From assembly GCA_965226245.1 (NCBI GenBank), contig CBDDCL010000015.1, forward strand, positions 4,154,001 through 4,218,000: 64,000 nt of DNA. Reading direction: 5' to 3'. The DNA is from CBDCYS01 sp965226245. GTDB taxonomy: Bacteria; Acidobacteriota; Terriglobia; Bryobacterales; UBA6623. Every line of letters starts with the position of its first letter. Position 1 is the first letter of the stretch. The translations under genes and the position numbers were made by a program. The notes beneath the pieces were generated by a model. It did not search any database. It saw only the letters and a list, made by a program, of their open reading frames with translations, and was not told where the DNA came from. Shown here piece by piece: positions 53,215 to 61,968 of the stretch.

Positions 53215-54883
53215 AAGCGCCCAAGTCGTAAAGGATTTCAATTTCGGCGATCCCAAGCCAAACGCGGTGGGACGCAACGCGCTCGTTTCGCACGACGGCT
53301 GTGTCGTCCATCTCGAAGCCAATTCCGCCGCCCGGCTGCTGTGGTATGGCGAAGACCTGCTGTCGGTAAAGCTCCCGGCGGGAACCCGGGTCGTCTATCC
53401 CAAGCCGTCGATTCCCGGCCTGCCCGATCGTGCCTCGGCCATTCGCCACGCGCTGGGCCACCCTTCCGAGTTCGAATCTTTTGGCGCCTTGCTGCGGTCC
53501 GGCATGAAGGTGACGATTGCCATTGACGACATCTCCGTTCCTTTGCCGAAGATGAACAAGCCCGACATTCGCGAGTCGGTGCTCACCACCCTGCTCGACT
53601 TGCTTGCCGCTTGCGGCGTCACCGATATCCACATCATCATCGCCACATCGTTTCATCGCCGAATGGAACCGTTCGAGATCCAGTACGCCGTCGGCAATCG
53701 CATCTACGAAGCCTATTATCCTCACAGCCTCTACAACCATGACGGGGAAGATCCTGACGGCATGGTCGAGCTGGGCCAAACCGGGCTGGGAGAGAGGGTC
53801 CGCATCAACCGCCGCGCGGCCGAGTCCGACTTGCTGATCTACGTCAACATCAATCTGGTTCCGATGGACGGCGGCAACAAGTCGGTCGGGATCGGCTTGT
53901 GTGACTACGCCTCTTTGCAGGCTCACCACAATCCCGAGACCATCCTCAAGAGTGATTCCTATTTCGACCACACGCGCTCGGCCTTGACGGCGTCGGCGGA
54001 CCGCGTGGGCGAGGTCGTCAACAAGAACCTCAAGGTTTTCCACATCGAGACGGTCGTCAACAACGCCATGTTCAGCCCGGCGATGGAGTTTTTCGTCAAG
54101 AACGAGGACCATTGGGGAACTGTCGACAAGATGGCTTTCGGGACCGCGAAGTTCGCTCTGAGCAAGTTGTCGCGCCCGATGAAGCGCAAGCTGCTGTTTT
54201 CGATCCCGGCGCCTTACGAGCTGATCGCCGTGCACGCCGGAGCGACGAACGCGACTCACCGCAAGACGCTGGCCTACACCTATCAGCAATACTGCGTGCC
54301 CATTGAAGGGCAGTCGGACGTTCTCGTCCTCGGCATTCCGTTCGTATCGCCCTATAACGTCAATTCAATCTTGAACCCGCTGCTGGTACAGGTGCTGGCG
54401 CTGGGCTATTTTTTCAACATGTACCGCGGCATGCCGGTGGTGAAAAAGAACGGGGTGTTGATCTTGACGCACCCGCTCTATAACGAGTTCCACCCCGGGC
54501 ATCACCCTTCCTACATTGAGTTCTTCAACCGCATTCTGCCCGAGACGAACAACTCGCGCGAGCTGCAGCACAAGTACGAAGCCGAATTCGCTCACAACGA
54601 GGAATACATCAAGATGTACCGCACGGGTCACGCCTACCACGGCGTGCATCCGTTTTATATGTGGTATTGGGGCGAAAACGGCCGCGCTCACGTCGGCAAG
54701 GTCATTGTGGTGGGTGCTGAGGACACAAACACCGCCAAAGTCATGGGTTGGGAGTGCGCGGCGAGCATGGAAGAAGCGCTCGAGATGGCGCACTCGCACG
54801 TTGGCCGCGCGCCCAGCGTGACGCACATGCACATTCCCCCGATCAACATGGCGGACGTCAGCGGACAGCGCGAATCCGTCTAG
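53198..54883 (+). CDS. Lactate-racemase-domain (LarA N-like) protein
   Basis: 561 residues. A DUF2088/LarA-type N-domain spans roughly 70-280: VKLPAGTRVVYPKPSIPGLP, AIRHALGHP, MKVTIAIDDISVPLPKM, DIHIIIATSFHRRMEPFEIQ and LIYVNINLVPMDGGNKSVGI. LarA enzymes use a Ni-pincer cofactor to racemise lactate or related 2-hydroxy acids, with several His as ligands. The C-terminal half (from about 370) is longer than in LarA, with HPLYNEFHPGHHPSYIEFFN and repeated HxxxH patterns. It may be a 2-hydroxy-acid racemase or epimerase of unknown substrate. It is co-expressed with the HAD-IB gene and probably with the epimerase at 55189. Confidence 0.82.
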   Translation: MATPVESAQVVKDFNFGDPKPNAVGRNALVSHDGCVVHLEANSAARLLWYGEDLLSVKLPAGTRVVYPKPSIPGLPDRASAIRHALGHPSEFESFGALLRSGMKVTIAIDDISVPLPKMNKPDIRESVLTTLLDLLAACGVTDIHIIIATSFHRRMEPFEIQYAVGNRIYEAYYPHSLYNHDGEDPDGMVELGQTGLGERVRINRRAAESDLLIYVNINLVPMDGGNKSVGIGLCDYASLQAHHNPETILKSDSYFDHTRSALTASADRVGEVVNKNLKVFHIETVVNNAMFSPAMEFFVKNEDHWGTVDKMAFGTAKFALSKLSRPMKRKLLFSIPAPYELIAVHAGATNATHRKTLAYTYQQYCVPIEGQSDVLVLGIPFVSPYNVNSILNPLLVQVLALGYFFNMYRGMPVVKKNGVLILTHPLYNEFHPGHHPSYIEFFNRILPETNNSRELQHKYEAEFAHNEEYIKMYRTGHAYHGVHPFYMWYWGENGRAHVGKVIVVGAEDTNTAKVMGWECAASMEEALEMAHSHVGRAPSVTHMHIPPINMADVSGQRESV

Positions 54884-54941
54884 CTGGAACACTGTCCACT
54901 GAGAGACTTTGAGCCTTCGAGCGTTCGAGCCCAGAGCCGTT

Positions 54942-55170
54942 GAGCCGCGAAGCGGCGCAGGATCGTAGCCCAGGGTGGAGCGAAGCGGAACCCTGGGTGC
55001 GAAAATCATCCAGGGTAAGCCCCATCCGCGGACGGGGCGTAGGAGCAAACCGGCCCATTCGTCTCCGGGGAGGGCGATGTACGGCGGGCGTTCATTGATG
55101 CCCGAAAAAAGAGCACGCGCCACTCGACCAAAACCCTCCTCGGAACTGCTAAGTAAATAGTATTGAGGCT
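54942..55170 (+). repeat. Dispersed repeat, family B copy 4
   Basis: GAGCCGCGAAGCGGCGCAGG, AGCCCAGGGTGGAGCGAAGC, the closing ACCCTGGG arm, then CCCCATCCGCGGACGGGGCG and the tail AAGTAAATAGTATTGAGG. It occupies most of the 305-bp gap between the lactate-racemase-like and epimerase genes. It was probably inserted into a former operon. Confidence 0.75.
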
Positions 55171-55188
55171 AGCCGAGGCTACCCACAA

Positions 55189-56184
55189 ATGAAAACCATT
55201 CTCGTCACAGGAGCCACTGGTTTTCTCGGCAAGCACCTGGTTGATCAGCTTAGCCGCGAGGAGCCCGAAGCCAAGCTGCGGCTGCTCTGCCGCAGCGGGT
55301 GGACGGGCGCGGCAAGCTCCCGGATCGAAGTCGTCCAGGGGGACATTACCTCGGAGAAAGATGTCCTCGCCGCCGCCGCCGGCGCGTCGGAGGCGTACCA
55401 CCTGGCCGGCATCGTCGAGCGCGACCCCAAGGACGCGACCCTGCTCTATCGTGTGCACGTCGAAGGCGCCCGAAACGTCTGTGAGGCGATCCGCGAGCAT
55501 GGTGTATCCAAGGCTGTGCTCGTTTCTTCGTCCGGAACGGTCGCGGTCGGGCACACGCCGGAAGTCCGCGACGAGGAATCCGGCTATGCCGCCGGCATGG
55601 TCAGCGAATGGCCCTATTACACCAGCAAGATTTACGCTGAAAAGCTGGCGTTACGGTATTTCGAGCAGGAGAGGCTGCCGATCGTCATCGTGAATCCGAG
55701 TCTTCTGCTGGGCCCGGGCGACGATCGCGGGTCCTCGACAGGGGACGTTGCCCTGTTTCTCGAAGGACAGATCATGGCCGTTCCCAGCGGCGGACTGAAT
55801 TTCGTCGATGCGCGCGATGCCGCCGCCGGGTTGATCGCTGCCATGAAGCGCGGCAGGCCCGGTGAGCGCTACATTCTGGGCGGTCCGAACTGGACGTTTC
55901 GCGAATGGATCGCACGCACGGCGCAACTCTCCGGCCGCAAGGCCCCGTCGCTTCAGCCGCCGCTTTGGGCGGCTTTATGGAGCGGCCGCATCTTGCGGCG
56001 AGTGCTCCCTCTCGTAGGGAAGTCGTTCAAGCTAGACGACGCCTCAATCAAGATGTCGGCGATGTTTTGGTACTGCGATTCAAGCAAGGCAAAACGGGAG
56101 CTAGGCTTTACCACGCGCGACCCCATGATCACCCTGCGCGAAACAATCGAAGACATCCGAAGAAGGCGATCTTCCGAGCCCTGA
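55189..56184 (+). CDS. NAD-dependent epimerase/dehydratase family protein
   Basis: 331 residues, extended short-chain dehydrogenase. The Rossmann motif GATGFLGKHLVDQL is at residues 8-21. AYHLAGIVERDPKDATLLYR, KAVLVSSSGTVAVG (Ser) and YYTSKIYAEKLAL (Tyr-x-x-x-Lys) form the catalytic triad. IVNPSLLLGPGDDRGSSTGD is the family's substrate loop. It resembles dihydroflavonol-reductase-like and HpnA-type members. The substrate is unknown. It probably belonged to the HAD / lactate-racemase-like unit upstream. Confidence 0.9.
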   Translation: MKTILVTGATGFLGKHLVDQLSREEPEAKLRLLCRSGWTGAASSRIEVVQGDITSEKDVLAAAAGASEAYHLAGIVERDPKDATLLYRVHVEGARNVCEAIREHGVSKAVLVSSSGTVAVGHTPEVRDEESGYAAGMVSEWPYYTSKIYAEKLALRYFEQERLPIVIVNPSLLLGPGDDRGSSTGDVALFLEGQIMAVPSGGLNFVDARDAAAGLIAAMKRGRPGERYILGGPNWTFREWIARTAQLSGRKAPSLQPPLWAALWSGRILRRVLPLVGKSFKLDDASIKMSAMFWYCDSSKAKRELGFTTRDPMITLRETIEDIRRRRSSEP

Positions 56185-56316
56185 ATGGGCCATAGCCTTC
56201 GGCCACAACGGGGTATGAATAGCAGTCTCGACATTTCGTCGCGGCGGTAGCCAACGGGTAACGGGCCGTTTTTCACCAGTCGTTGATACAAGGCGGTTGA
56301 TTCAGCAGCTAACTCC

Positions 56317-56544
56317 ATGCCCCTCCAATTCCGCCAAGCCACCACCGCTGACTACGAGCAGCTCGAAACCATCGTGGTCGCCAACTTCGAAAAGGTAACC
56401 TGGCAAAAGACAGTCGATGAACGTTACGGACTCCTCAACGGAACCGACTGGCGGGAGCGCTGGCGCATGCAGTTCGGAAAAGCTTTCGACATGGAAACCG
56501 TCCTGGTCGGCGAGGTGGACGGTGAAGTCGCCTTGCAGCCTTAG
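56317..56544 (+). CDS. Truncated GNAT acetyltransferase-like protein
   Basis: 75 residues covering only the first strand-helix part of a GNAT domain (LQFRQATTADYEQLETIVVA) and a start of the next strand (METVLVGEVDGEVALQP). The acetyl-CoA loop (RxxGxG/A) is missing because the frame ends at the ispF stop codon, four bases overlapping. It is most likely a gene remnant fused to the ispF 3' edge by deletion. Confidence 0.5.
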   Translation: MPLQFRQATTADYEQLETIVVANFEKVTWQKTVDERYGLLNGTDWRERWRMQFGKAFDMETVLVGEVDGEVALQP

Positions 56545-57029
56545 CTGCTTCTGCTGACGAGGACCACGACGTGGGCCTCGGCGGCCTCGCCCTCTCCGAT
56601 GGGACCTAGTCCTTCGGCGGTCTTGGCTTTGACGCTAACGCGGTCTGGCGAAACGCCCAGCTTGTCCGCGAGGCTCTCTCGGATGGCATCCCGAAACGGA
56701 GCGAGCTTCGGCTTTTCGAGAACAATGACCGCATCCACGTTGACCAGCCGGTAACCGCTTTCTTCAACAAGACGCCGGGCGTGGCGCAGGAAGACGGCGC
56801 TGTCGGCGTCACGCCATTGCGGATCAGACGGCGGGAAGTGTTGTCCGATATCGCCCAGCCCGGCAGCGCCCAGCAGGGCGTCGGTCACGGCATGCAGCAG
56901 GATATCGGCGTCGGAGTGGCCGGCGAGGCCTTTCTCCGCCGCAATCTCGACGCCGCCCAGAATGAGCTTGCGTCCCTTTGCCAGGCGATGAAGGTCATAG
57001 CCGATCCCGCTGCGGTACTCGGGCGTCAT
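56541..57029 (-). CDS. ispF: 2-C-methyl-D-erythritol 2,4-cyclodiphosphate synthase
   Basis: 162 residues, normal length. It catalyses the cyclisation step of the MEP isoprenoid pathway. Motifs: RSGIGYDLHRLAKGRKLILG (metal Asp and His), GLAGHSDADILLHAVTDALL, GDIGQHFPPSDPQW (the family's FPxxD) and VSVKAKTAEGLGPIGEGEA. Metal-binding residues are all present. It overlaps ispD by 4 bp (ATGA), so the pair is translationally coupled. Confidence 0.97.
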   Translation of the reverse strand: MTPEYRSGIGYDLHRLAKGRKLILGGVEIAAEKGLAGHSDADILLHAVTDALLGAAGLGDIGQHFPPSDPQWRDADSAVFLRHARRLVEESGYRLVNVDAVIVLEKPKLAPFRDAIRESLADKLGVSPDRVSVKAKTAEGLGPIGEGEAAEAHVVVLVSRSS

Positions 57030-57808
57030 TGCGCCTGGGAGATTCCCTTCTCCAGGTCCGGGCCGGGGGCCTGGTCCGGAGCCTGGTCCGCAGAATGTTG
57101 GGCGGCCAGCTCCTCGCTGTAAAAGAGCCGCGCCAGCGCCATGTCGCTGGGGCGCGTGATCTTGATATTGCGGTCGCTGCCTAAAAGCACGCGAACGTCC
57201 TCGCCGAGATGCTCCACCAGGCTGGCTTCATCCGTGCCCATGAACTGGTCCTGTTTGGCCTGCTCAAATGCCCGTCGCAGCAGGGAGGAACGAATCACCT
57301 GCGGCGTTTGAGCGAGAACGATGCGTTCGCGGAACAGCGTGGACTGAATCACCTTGCGTTCGACCTGTTTGACGGTATCCACGGGAGGCAACCCCAGGAT
57401 GACCGCTCCGTGCTCGAAAGCTTCGTCGAAGGTTTGCTCGATCTGCTCGACCGTCACGAACGGACGGACCGCGTCATGGACCGCCACCAGATCCGCGCCA
57501 GCGGAAACTCTCGCCAGGCAATTGCCAACCGACTCCTGGCGACTGCGCCCGCCTTCAACGAGCCGCACGGGCTTGGCGTAGTTTTCCTCTTCCAGTTGGC
57601 GCTGGAACGACTCCATGTCTTCCTGGCGCAGGGCCACGAAGATTTCCGTCACTCGCGGCGCGGCCACGAACTTGCGGATGGTATGAATCAGAATGGGCGC
57701 CCCTTCGAGCAGCATGAACTGCTTGCGGCTGGTGCCTGAGGTTTCAGCCGACGCTTTTCCCATTCGAGTCCCGAGCCCGGCGGCCGGGATGATCGCAGTG
57801 ACCGTCAT
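57026..57808 (-). CDS. ispD: 2-C-methyl-D-erythritol 4-phosphate cytidylyltransferase
   Basis: 260 residues. It forms CDP-ME from MEP and CTP. VTAIIPAAGLGTRMGKASAE is the nucleotide-binding loop, GGRSRQESVGNCLARV binds CTP, VAVHDAVRPFVTVEQIEQTF carries the conserved Asp/Arg, and TQTPQVIRSSLLRRAFEQA and TDEASLVEHLGEDVRVLLGS complete the family signature (IKITRPSDMALA). A roughly 25-residue Ala/Pro/Asp-rich tail is extra. It lies 8 bp after the PIN/TRAM gene and overlaps ispF. Confidence 0.96.
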   Translation of the reverse strand: MTVTAIIPAAGLGTRMGKASAETSGTSRKQFMLLEGAPILIHTIRKFVAAPRVTEIFVALRQEDMESFQRQLEEENYAKPVRLVEGGRSRQESVGNCLARVSAGADLVAVHDAVRPFVTVEQIEQTFDEAFEHGAVILGLPPVDTVKQVERKVIQSTLFRERIVLAQTPQVIRSSLLRRAFEQAKQDQFMGTDEASLVEHLGEDVRVLLGSDRNIKITRPSDMALARLFYSEELAAQHSADQAPDQAPGPDLEKGISQAQ

Positions 57809-57815
57809 ATTCTTG

Positions 57816-58886
57816 TTAGCGTCCCGCGGAATGTTCGACCTTGTGCGACGTAGCGCCGGCGCGCTGACCTTGGTTGTGACGCTCTTGCGAGGAATTGGAC
57901 TGCTTCTCCTCGAAACGGCCGAAGATCATCTTACCAGCCGTGGTTTGCAGGACGCTGGTGACCGATACTTCGACGGTCTTGGAGATTTGCCGGCGCGCAT
58001 TGTCGACGACCACCATCGTGCCGTCGTCCAAGTAGGCCACGCCTTGATTGTATTCCTTCCCCTCTTTGAGGATGAACACGCGCATGGTCTCGCCCGGCAA
58101 CACGATGGGCTTGAGCGTATTCGCCAGCTCGTTGATGTTGAGGACGGTCACTCCCTGGAGCTGAGCGATCTTGTTCAGGTTGAAGTCGTTGGTTACGATT
58201 TTGCCGTCGGTGTCTTTGGCCAACTGGATTAGCTTCAAATCCACCTCTTTGATTTTGGGATAGTCGGTTTCGATGATCTGGACATTGACGGTCTTGTTCT
58301 TTTGAATTCTCTGCAAAACGTCGAGACCGCGGCGACCGCGATTGCGCTTGAGAGAGTCGCCCGAGTCGGCGACCAACTGCAGCTCCCACAGGACAAACTG
58401 CGGGATGATCAAGACTCCGTCCATGAAGCCGGTTTCGGCGATGTCGGCAATGCGGCCGTCAATAATGACGCTCGTGTCCAGAATCTTGTAGGACTTCTCC
58501 ACCCCGCTGTCGCCGCCGAACAAGCCGCCCAGCGCAGCGAGGTTCAGCATGTCGCCCTTGGCTCCGCCGACCACCAGACCGACGTAGGCCATCAGCAGCA
58601 GCACGGAGAGCTGCAAAAAGGAAACGCTGTCAGAGGACAAGCTCGAGCCCATGACCAGGCTCATCAAGAAAGCGCCGATGATTCCCAGCACGGAGCCGGC
58701 CGCGGCGCCGATCAATCGTTTCAGGGTGACTTTTCGGAGACGGATTTCAAAGACGATAATTGCGATTCCCGAAAGAATCCCTAGAACAATCGCTGGGGCG
58801 CCGGTAAATCCAAATGGTCCCAGGTGATACGTCATTGCTGTGAACACAGCCAGAAAGATGATTCGTACGATCCACAAGTCCGCCAC
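57816..58886 (-). CDS. PIN/TRAM-domain membrane protein (YacL-like)
   Basis: 356 residues, GTG start with GGGAGG six bases upstream. Four N-terminal membrane helices (about 5-115) are followed by a PIN domain, SYKILDTSVIIDGRIADIAE (Asp) to KIVTNDFNLNKIAQLQGV (Asp pair). A TRAM domain (LPGETMRVFILKEGKEYNQG, VAYLDDGTMVVVDNARRQIS) comes next, then a disordered Gln/Ser/Arg tail. Relatives such as YacL commonly precede ispD-ispF in Gram-positives and Acidobacteriota, as here. It is probably a membrane-bound RNase. Confidence 0.95.
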   Translation of the reverse strand: MADLWIVRIIFLAVFTAMTYHLGPFGFTGAPAIVLGILSGIAIIVFEIRLRKVTLKRLIGAAAGSVLGIIGAFLMSLVMGSSLSSDSVSFLQLSVLLLMAYVGLVVGGAKGDMLNLAALGGLFGGDSGVEKSYKILDTSVIIDGRIADIAETGFMDGVLIIPQFVLWELQLVADSGDSLKRNRGRRGLDVLQRIQKNKTVNVQIIETDYPKIKEVDLKLIQLAKDTDGKIVTNDFNLNKIAQLQGVTVLNINELANTLKPIVLPGETMRVFILKEGKEYNQGVAYLDDGTMVVVDNARRQISKTVEVSVTSVLQTTAGKMIFGRFEEKQSNSSQERHNQGQRAGATSHKVEHSAGR

Positions 58887-59114
58887 GGAGAACCTCCCAG
58901 GCTCGGTTATGAAAGCAAATGGACAACTTCATGTTATTCGTGCCGTAAAGAATGCCGCCAAAAGTATATCACCGCGGAGCGGATGGTAGAAACCTCGTCC
59001 GCCCGACGGAAAGAAAAGGGTGGGTTATTCAGACGGAATTGGGCGAGACTGGCGGGATTTTCCGCCGGGGCTTAGCATCCAGGCCCAGCCAGGGCACGAA
59101 GCCGGCGAACGGCT

Positions 59115-59288
59115 CCCCAGGCGCGAGCTGGGTTCATCGAGAGCTTGCTCGATATCGCGCAATGTGAGCTGACGCCCGGCATCTGAGAGGTCGGGGCCGT
59201 TTGTTTTCCCTCGCCCGGCGATCATGTGACAGGAGTCACAGCCGCCCTCGCCGAAGAAGAATTGCTCCCCGGCGGCCGCAACACGACT
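59115..59288 (-). pseudogene. Cytochrome c domain fragment
   Basis: AAAGEQFFFGEGGCDSCHMI then AGRGKTNGPDLSDAGRQLTL and RDIEQALDEPSSRLG contains a CxxCH heme-c site and the helix pattern of class I cytochrome c modules from exported dehydrogenases. The surrounding frame (59025-59561) has no signal peptide, overlaps the GntR 3' end by 65 bp, and no start is convincing. It is most likely a gene remnant. The methionine axial ligand region is absent. Confidence 0.55.
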
Positions 59289-59496
59289 GTTGATCTGGAG
59301 CAACATGGCTAATTCATTCTGCCACGAACCCGTTTGATCGATCGAGGACCCTGGACCTAGCCAACCAGGGGTGCGGTCTTTGCAGGCCGCAGCGGATATC
59401 GCGCTGCAAGCTTTATCCCCTTGCTTTGCCGAACTGCATAGCCAAACCAGCCGGCCCTCCATTGCGCCGGAGAATCTGAACGGGAACTTCTCCTGT

Positions 59497-60441
59497 TCAC
59501 GGTTGCTTGCCTGGTGCATTATCCGGCGCGGAATCCACCATGATTGATGAAACACGATCAAAGCATTCCCGTGCGATCATCCGGTGGAGAACAACGTTTC
59601 CCCTTTTCGCCCGGGAACAAACTACCCGGTAAGCAACCGAATCACAGATCACGATGTCGGCGGCGCCGAGAGTATCAGGATGATCGTCGGCGGTTAGGAG
59701 ATACTCGCGTATTGAATGGTGTTGCCCGGCGACCCGGGCTAGAACACCCCGGGCGGTTCGCAGGAAGTATTCGCTAATCGAGACCAGCGCGATCATCGAG
59801 GATCGTTGAAGGCTTCGGACCATTTCGACGTGCTGATCAGCGGGGGAATAGATGATGGGAATCGCGGATCCATCCTTCGGCAGCATCGAAACGACAGCCC
59901 GCATGTGGCCTGGCGCGCTCAGGACGAGGGCGCCGATCGCCAAGCCTGGGTTCGCGGCAAGTTCGTCCGGCGAGCACGACTCCACGGCGTACTTAAGAGC
60001 CTCTCTCAGCTCCATTCGGAACAACACACGCATTCCCGGATCAGTTGAAAGTACCAAGATGTGGTCGGGAGGTTGAACCAGCATTCGCTCTCGAACACGC
60101 TGACGAAGCTGTTGGAGCGTGTAGCCATGCTTCCATGCGGTCTGAATGGTCTCGTTGATTAAATCGTCGAGATCCTTGACATCCGGCAGGTACTCCGGCT
60201 CATTTGGCGTGCGCACGACTAGCTGGCTCCCACGGCGCCTAGCCACCAGCTTCTGGAGCACCAAGTCTTGATACGCCCGGCTGACGGTGTTGTGGTGAAT
60301 CTTTAGCCGGCGGGCCAGCGCCCGGACGCTCGGCAGGGCCTCGCCTGGCTTCAACTCGCCGGTTCCGATCGACAGGACAATCTGAGCTACCACTTGTTCA
60401 TGAATGGGGACTTCGCTCTCTTTGCTGATGCGAATATCCAT
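59497..60441 (-). CDS. GntR-family transcriptional regulator
   Basis: 314 residues with GGAGGAA just before ATG 60441. The GntR winged helix is at about 10-75: VPIHEQVVAQIVLSIGTGEL and LPSVRALARRLKIHHNTVSR with wing LVARRRGSQLVV. The remaining 240 residues form a sensor domain I do not assign to a known subfamily (not FCD, UTRA or aminotransferase type). It has LVLSAPGHMRAVVSMLPKDG and SMIALVSISEYFLRTARGVL. It is divergent from the radical SAM operon with a 157-bp gap carrying the proposed operator at 60513-60547, so autoregulation and control of that operon are likely. Confidence 0.9.
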   Translation of the reverse strand: MDIRISKESEVPIHEQVVAQIVLSIGTGELKPGEALPSVRALARRLKIHHNTVSRAYQDLVLQKLVARRRGSQLVVRTPNEPEYLPDVKDLDDLINETIQTAWKHGYTLQQLRQRVRERMLVQPPDHILVLSTDPGMRVLFRMELREALKYAVESCSPDELAANPGLAIGALVLSAPGHMRAVVSMLPKDGSAIPIIYSPADQHVEMVRSLQRSSMIALVSISEYFLRTARGVLARVAGQHHSIREYLLTADDHPDTLGAADIVICDSVAYRVVCSRAKRGNVVLHRMIARECFDRVSSIMVDSAPDNAPGKQP

Positions 60442-60512
60442 TTCCTCCGCTCCCTATTTGCTGGACGACCGCTGCCGTTCGCCCACGTCAGGGCTCGGAG
60501 CTGTCCGAGTTG

Positions 60513-60570
60513 TGACACTTCGAAAACTGTCACGACATGTGTTGTCAGTCCCGGTCTCCGCCCGTAAACT
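60513..60570 (+). promoter_or_regulatory. Operator-promoter of radical SAM operon (GntR site A)
   Basis: Boxes TGACA (60513-60517), CTGTCAC (60527-60533) and TTGTCA (60542-60547) form an inverted plus direct set. TTGTCA doubles as the -35 box; after exactly 17 bp, TAAACT (60565-60570) is the -10. The same layout recurs at 63711-63768. The first two boxes form TGACA-N10-TGTCA. Confidence 0.65.
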
Positions 60571-60598
60571 CGTTTTCAGAATCACGGAGGAAGGCCCA

Positions 60599-61939
60599 AT
60601 GAAATCACGCCGAGTCCTATTGCTAGCCATGAGCGGTGTCCGAGTGAAAAGCGACGAGCTGCGGCAGCTTGGTATGACCTTGCCTGGCTTTATCGATAGA
60701 GGGCAAGTCATCGCGTCACTGCCGAGTCTTTCTTTGCTGACGCTGGCCGCTCACACGCCGGAGAACTGGGAGGCGGAGTACCGGGAGATCGACGAGCTCA
60801 CCGCTGGCGCCGCCTTTCAGATTGCCAGCGGCGGCTACGACATCGTCGCCATCTCGGCTTTCACCGCGCGCATTCTCGACGCTTACGAAATCGCCGATCA
60901 GCTTCGAGACGCCGGTGTTACGGTTGTGCTGGGCGGTCTCCATGTTAGCGCACTTCCGGAGGAGGCCCTCAGCCACGCGGACGCCATCGTCGCGGGCGAA
61001 GCAGAGCTGCTCTGGCCGGAGTTACTCGCCGACTTTGAAACCGGCGCTCTGCGTCCCCGCTATTCGTCAATGGACAGCCCGCGGCGATTTGACCTGGCGC
61101 AGGCTCAGGTCCCCCGTTACGACATGCTCGACGTCGGCCGCTACAACCGGCTCACGCTGCAGACAAGCCGGGGCTGCCCGTTGGATTGCGAGTTCTGTGG
61201 AGCATCACGGCTAATTTCGCCTTACAAAATCAAACCCCTCGCCCAGGTTCGGCGCGAGCTGGAAGCGATTCTCAACATCTGGCCCGAGCCCTTTATCGAA
61301 CTGGCGGACGACAATACTTTCGTCTCGAAGAAGTGGGCTCGCGAGTTGGCGCGGCTGTTCTCCCAGTACCGAATCCGATGGTTTACGGAAACCGATCTCT
61401 CGGTGGCTGACGATGATGAGCTTCTCGAGTTGCTGGCCCTTTCCGGCTGCGCGCAGGTCCTGGTCGGACTGGAGTCGTTGGACCCCGCCGCCCTCGGCCG
61501 TGTCGACAGCCGGCGCTGGAAGCAGAGCCAGCTGGCGAGCTATACCGCCAAGATCCGCAAGATCCAGTCTTACGGGATTACCGTCAACGGCTGCTTCATC
61601 TTTGGATTCGACCAGGACGATTTGCGGGTGTTCGACAGGACGAGGGAGTTTGTTCAGGCCAGCGGGCTGTCGGAAGTCCAAATTACCATCCTGACGCCGT
61701 TCCCCGGCACGGAGCTATACAGCAGACTCCGGTCCGAGGGACGGTTACTGAAGCCGGTCTTCTGGGACTCCTGCACGCTCTTCGATGTGACTTATCGCCC
61801 GAAGCGGATGAGCGCCGATGAGCTCGAAGACGGTTTTCGAGGCCTGATGCGCGATCTCTATTCCCCGGAGCAGTCCGCCAAGCGAAAAGGGATTCGAAAA
61901 AAATGCTACGCGCAGCGGCGTGTAGCCGCGGTCGCGTGA
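60599..61939 (+). CDS. Radical SAM protein with N-terminal cobalamin-binding-like domain
   Basis: 446 residues from ATG 60599 (GGAGGAAGG upstream). Residues 1-150 are a Rossmann-like B12-binding-type domain (YDIVAISAFTARILDAYEIA, GVTVVLGGLHVSALPEEALS) without the DxHxxG His, as in HpnJ/BchE-like enzymes. The radical SAM core has C193-x3-C197-x2-C200 (RGCPLDCEFCGAS) for the 4Fe-4S cluster, then PFIELADDNTFVSKKWAREL, AQVLVGLESLDPAALGRVDS, GITVNGCFIFGFDQDD and EVQITILTPFPGTELYSRL. It probably performs a methylation or rearrangement on an unknown substrate. It is the first gene of the divergent operon, 30 bp before the next. Confidence 0.92.
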   Translation: MKSRRVLLLAMSGVRVKSDELRQLGMTLPGFIDRGQVIASLPSLSLLTLAAHTPENWEAEYREIDELTAGAAFQIASGGYDIVAISAFTARILDAYEIADQLRDAGVTVVLGGLHVSALPEEALSHADAIVAGEAELLWPELLADFETGALRPRYSSMDSPRRFDLAQAQVPRYDMLDVGRYNRLTLQTSRGCPLDCEFCGASRLISPYKIKPLAQVRRELEAILNIWPEPFIELADDNTFVSKKWARELARLFSQYRIRWFTETDLSVADDDELLELLALSGCAQVLVGLESLDPAALGRVDSRRWKQSQLASYTAKIRKIQSYGITVNGCFIFGFDQDDLRVFDRTREFVQASGLSEVQITILTPFPGTELYSRLRSEGRLLKPVFWDSCTLFDVTYRPKRMSADELEDGFRGLMRDLYSPEQSAKRKGIRKKCYAQRRVAAVA

Positions 61940-61968
61940 CGCCGGACCGTCTATCAGGAGACACGAAT

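Noticed and set aside
52865..54289. 474-residue minus-strand frame
   Set aside because: It is antisense to the lactate-racemase-like gene, whose protein motifs are unambiguous.
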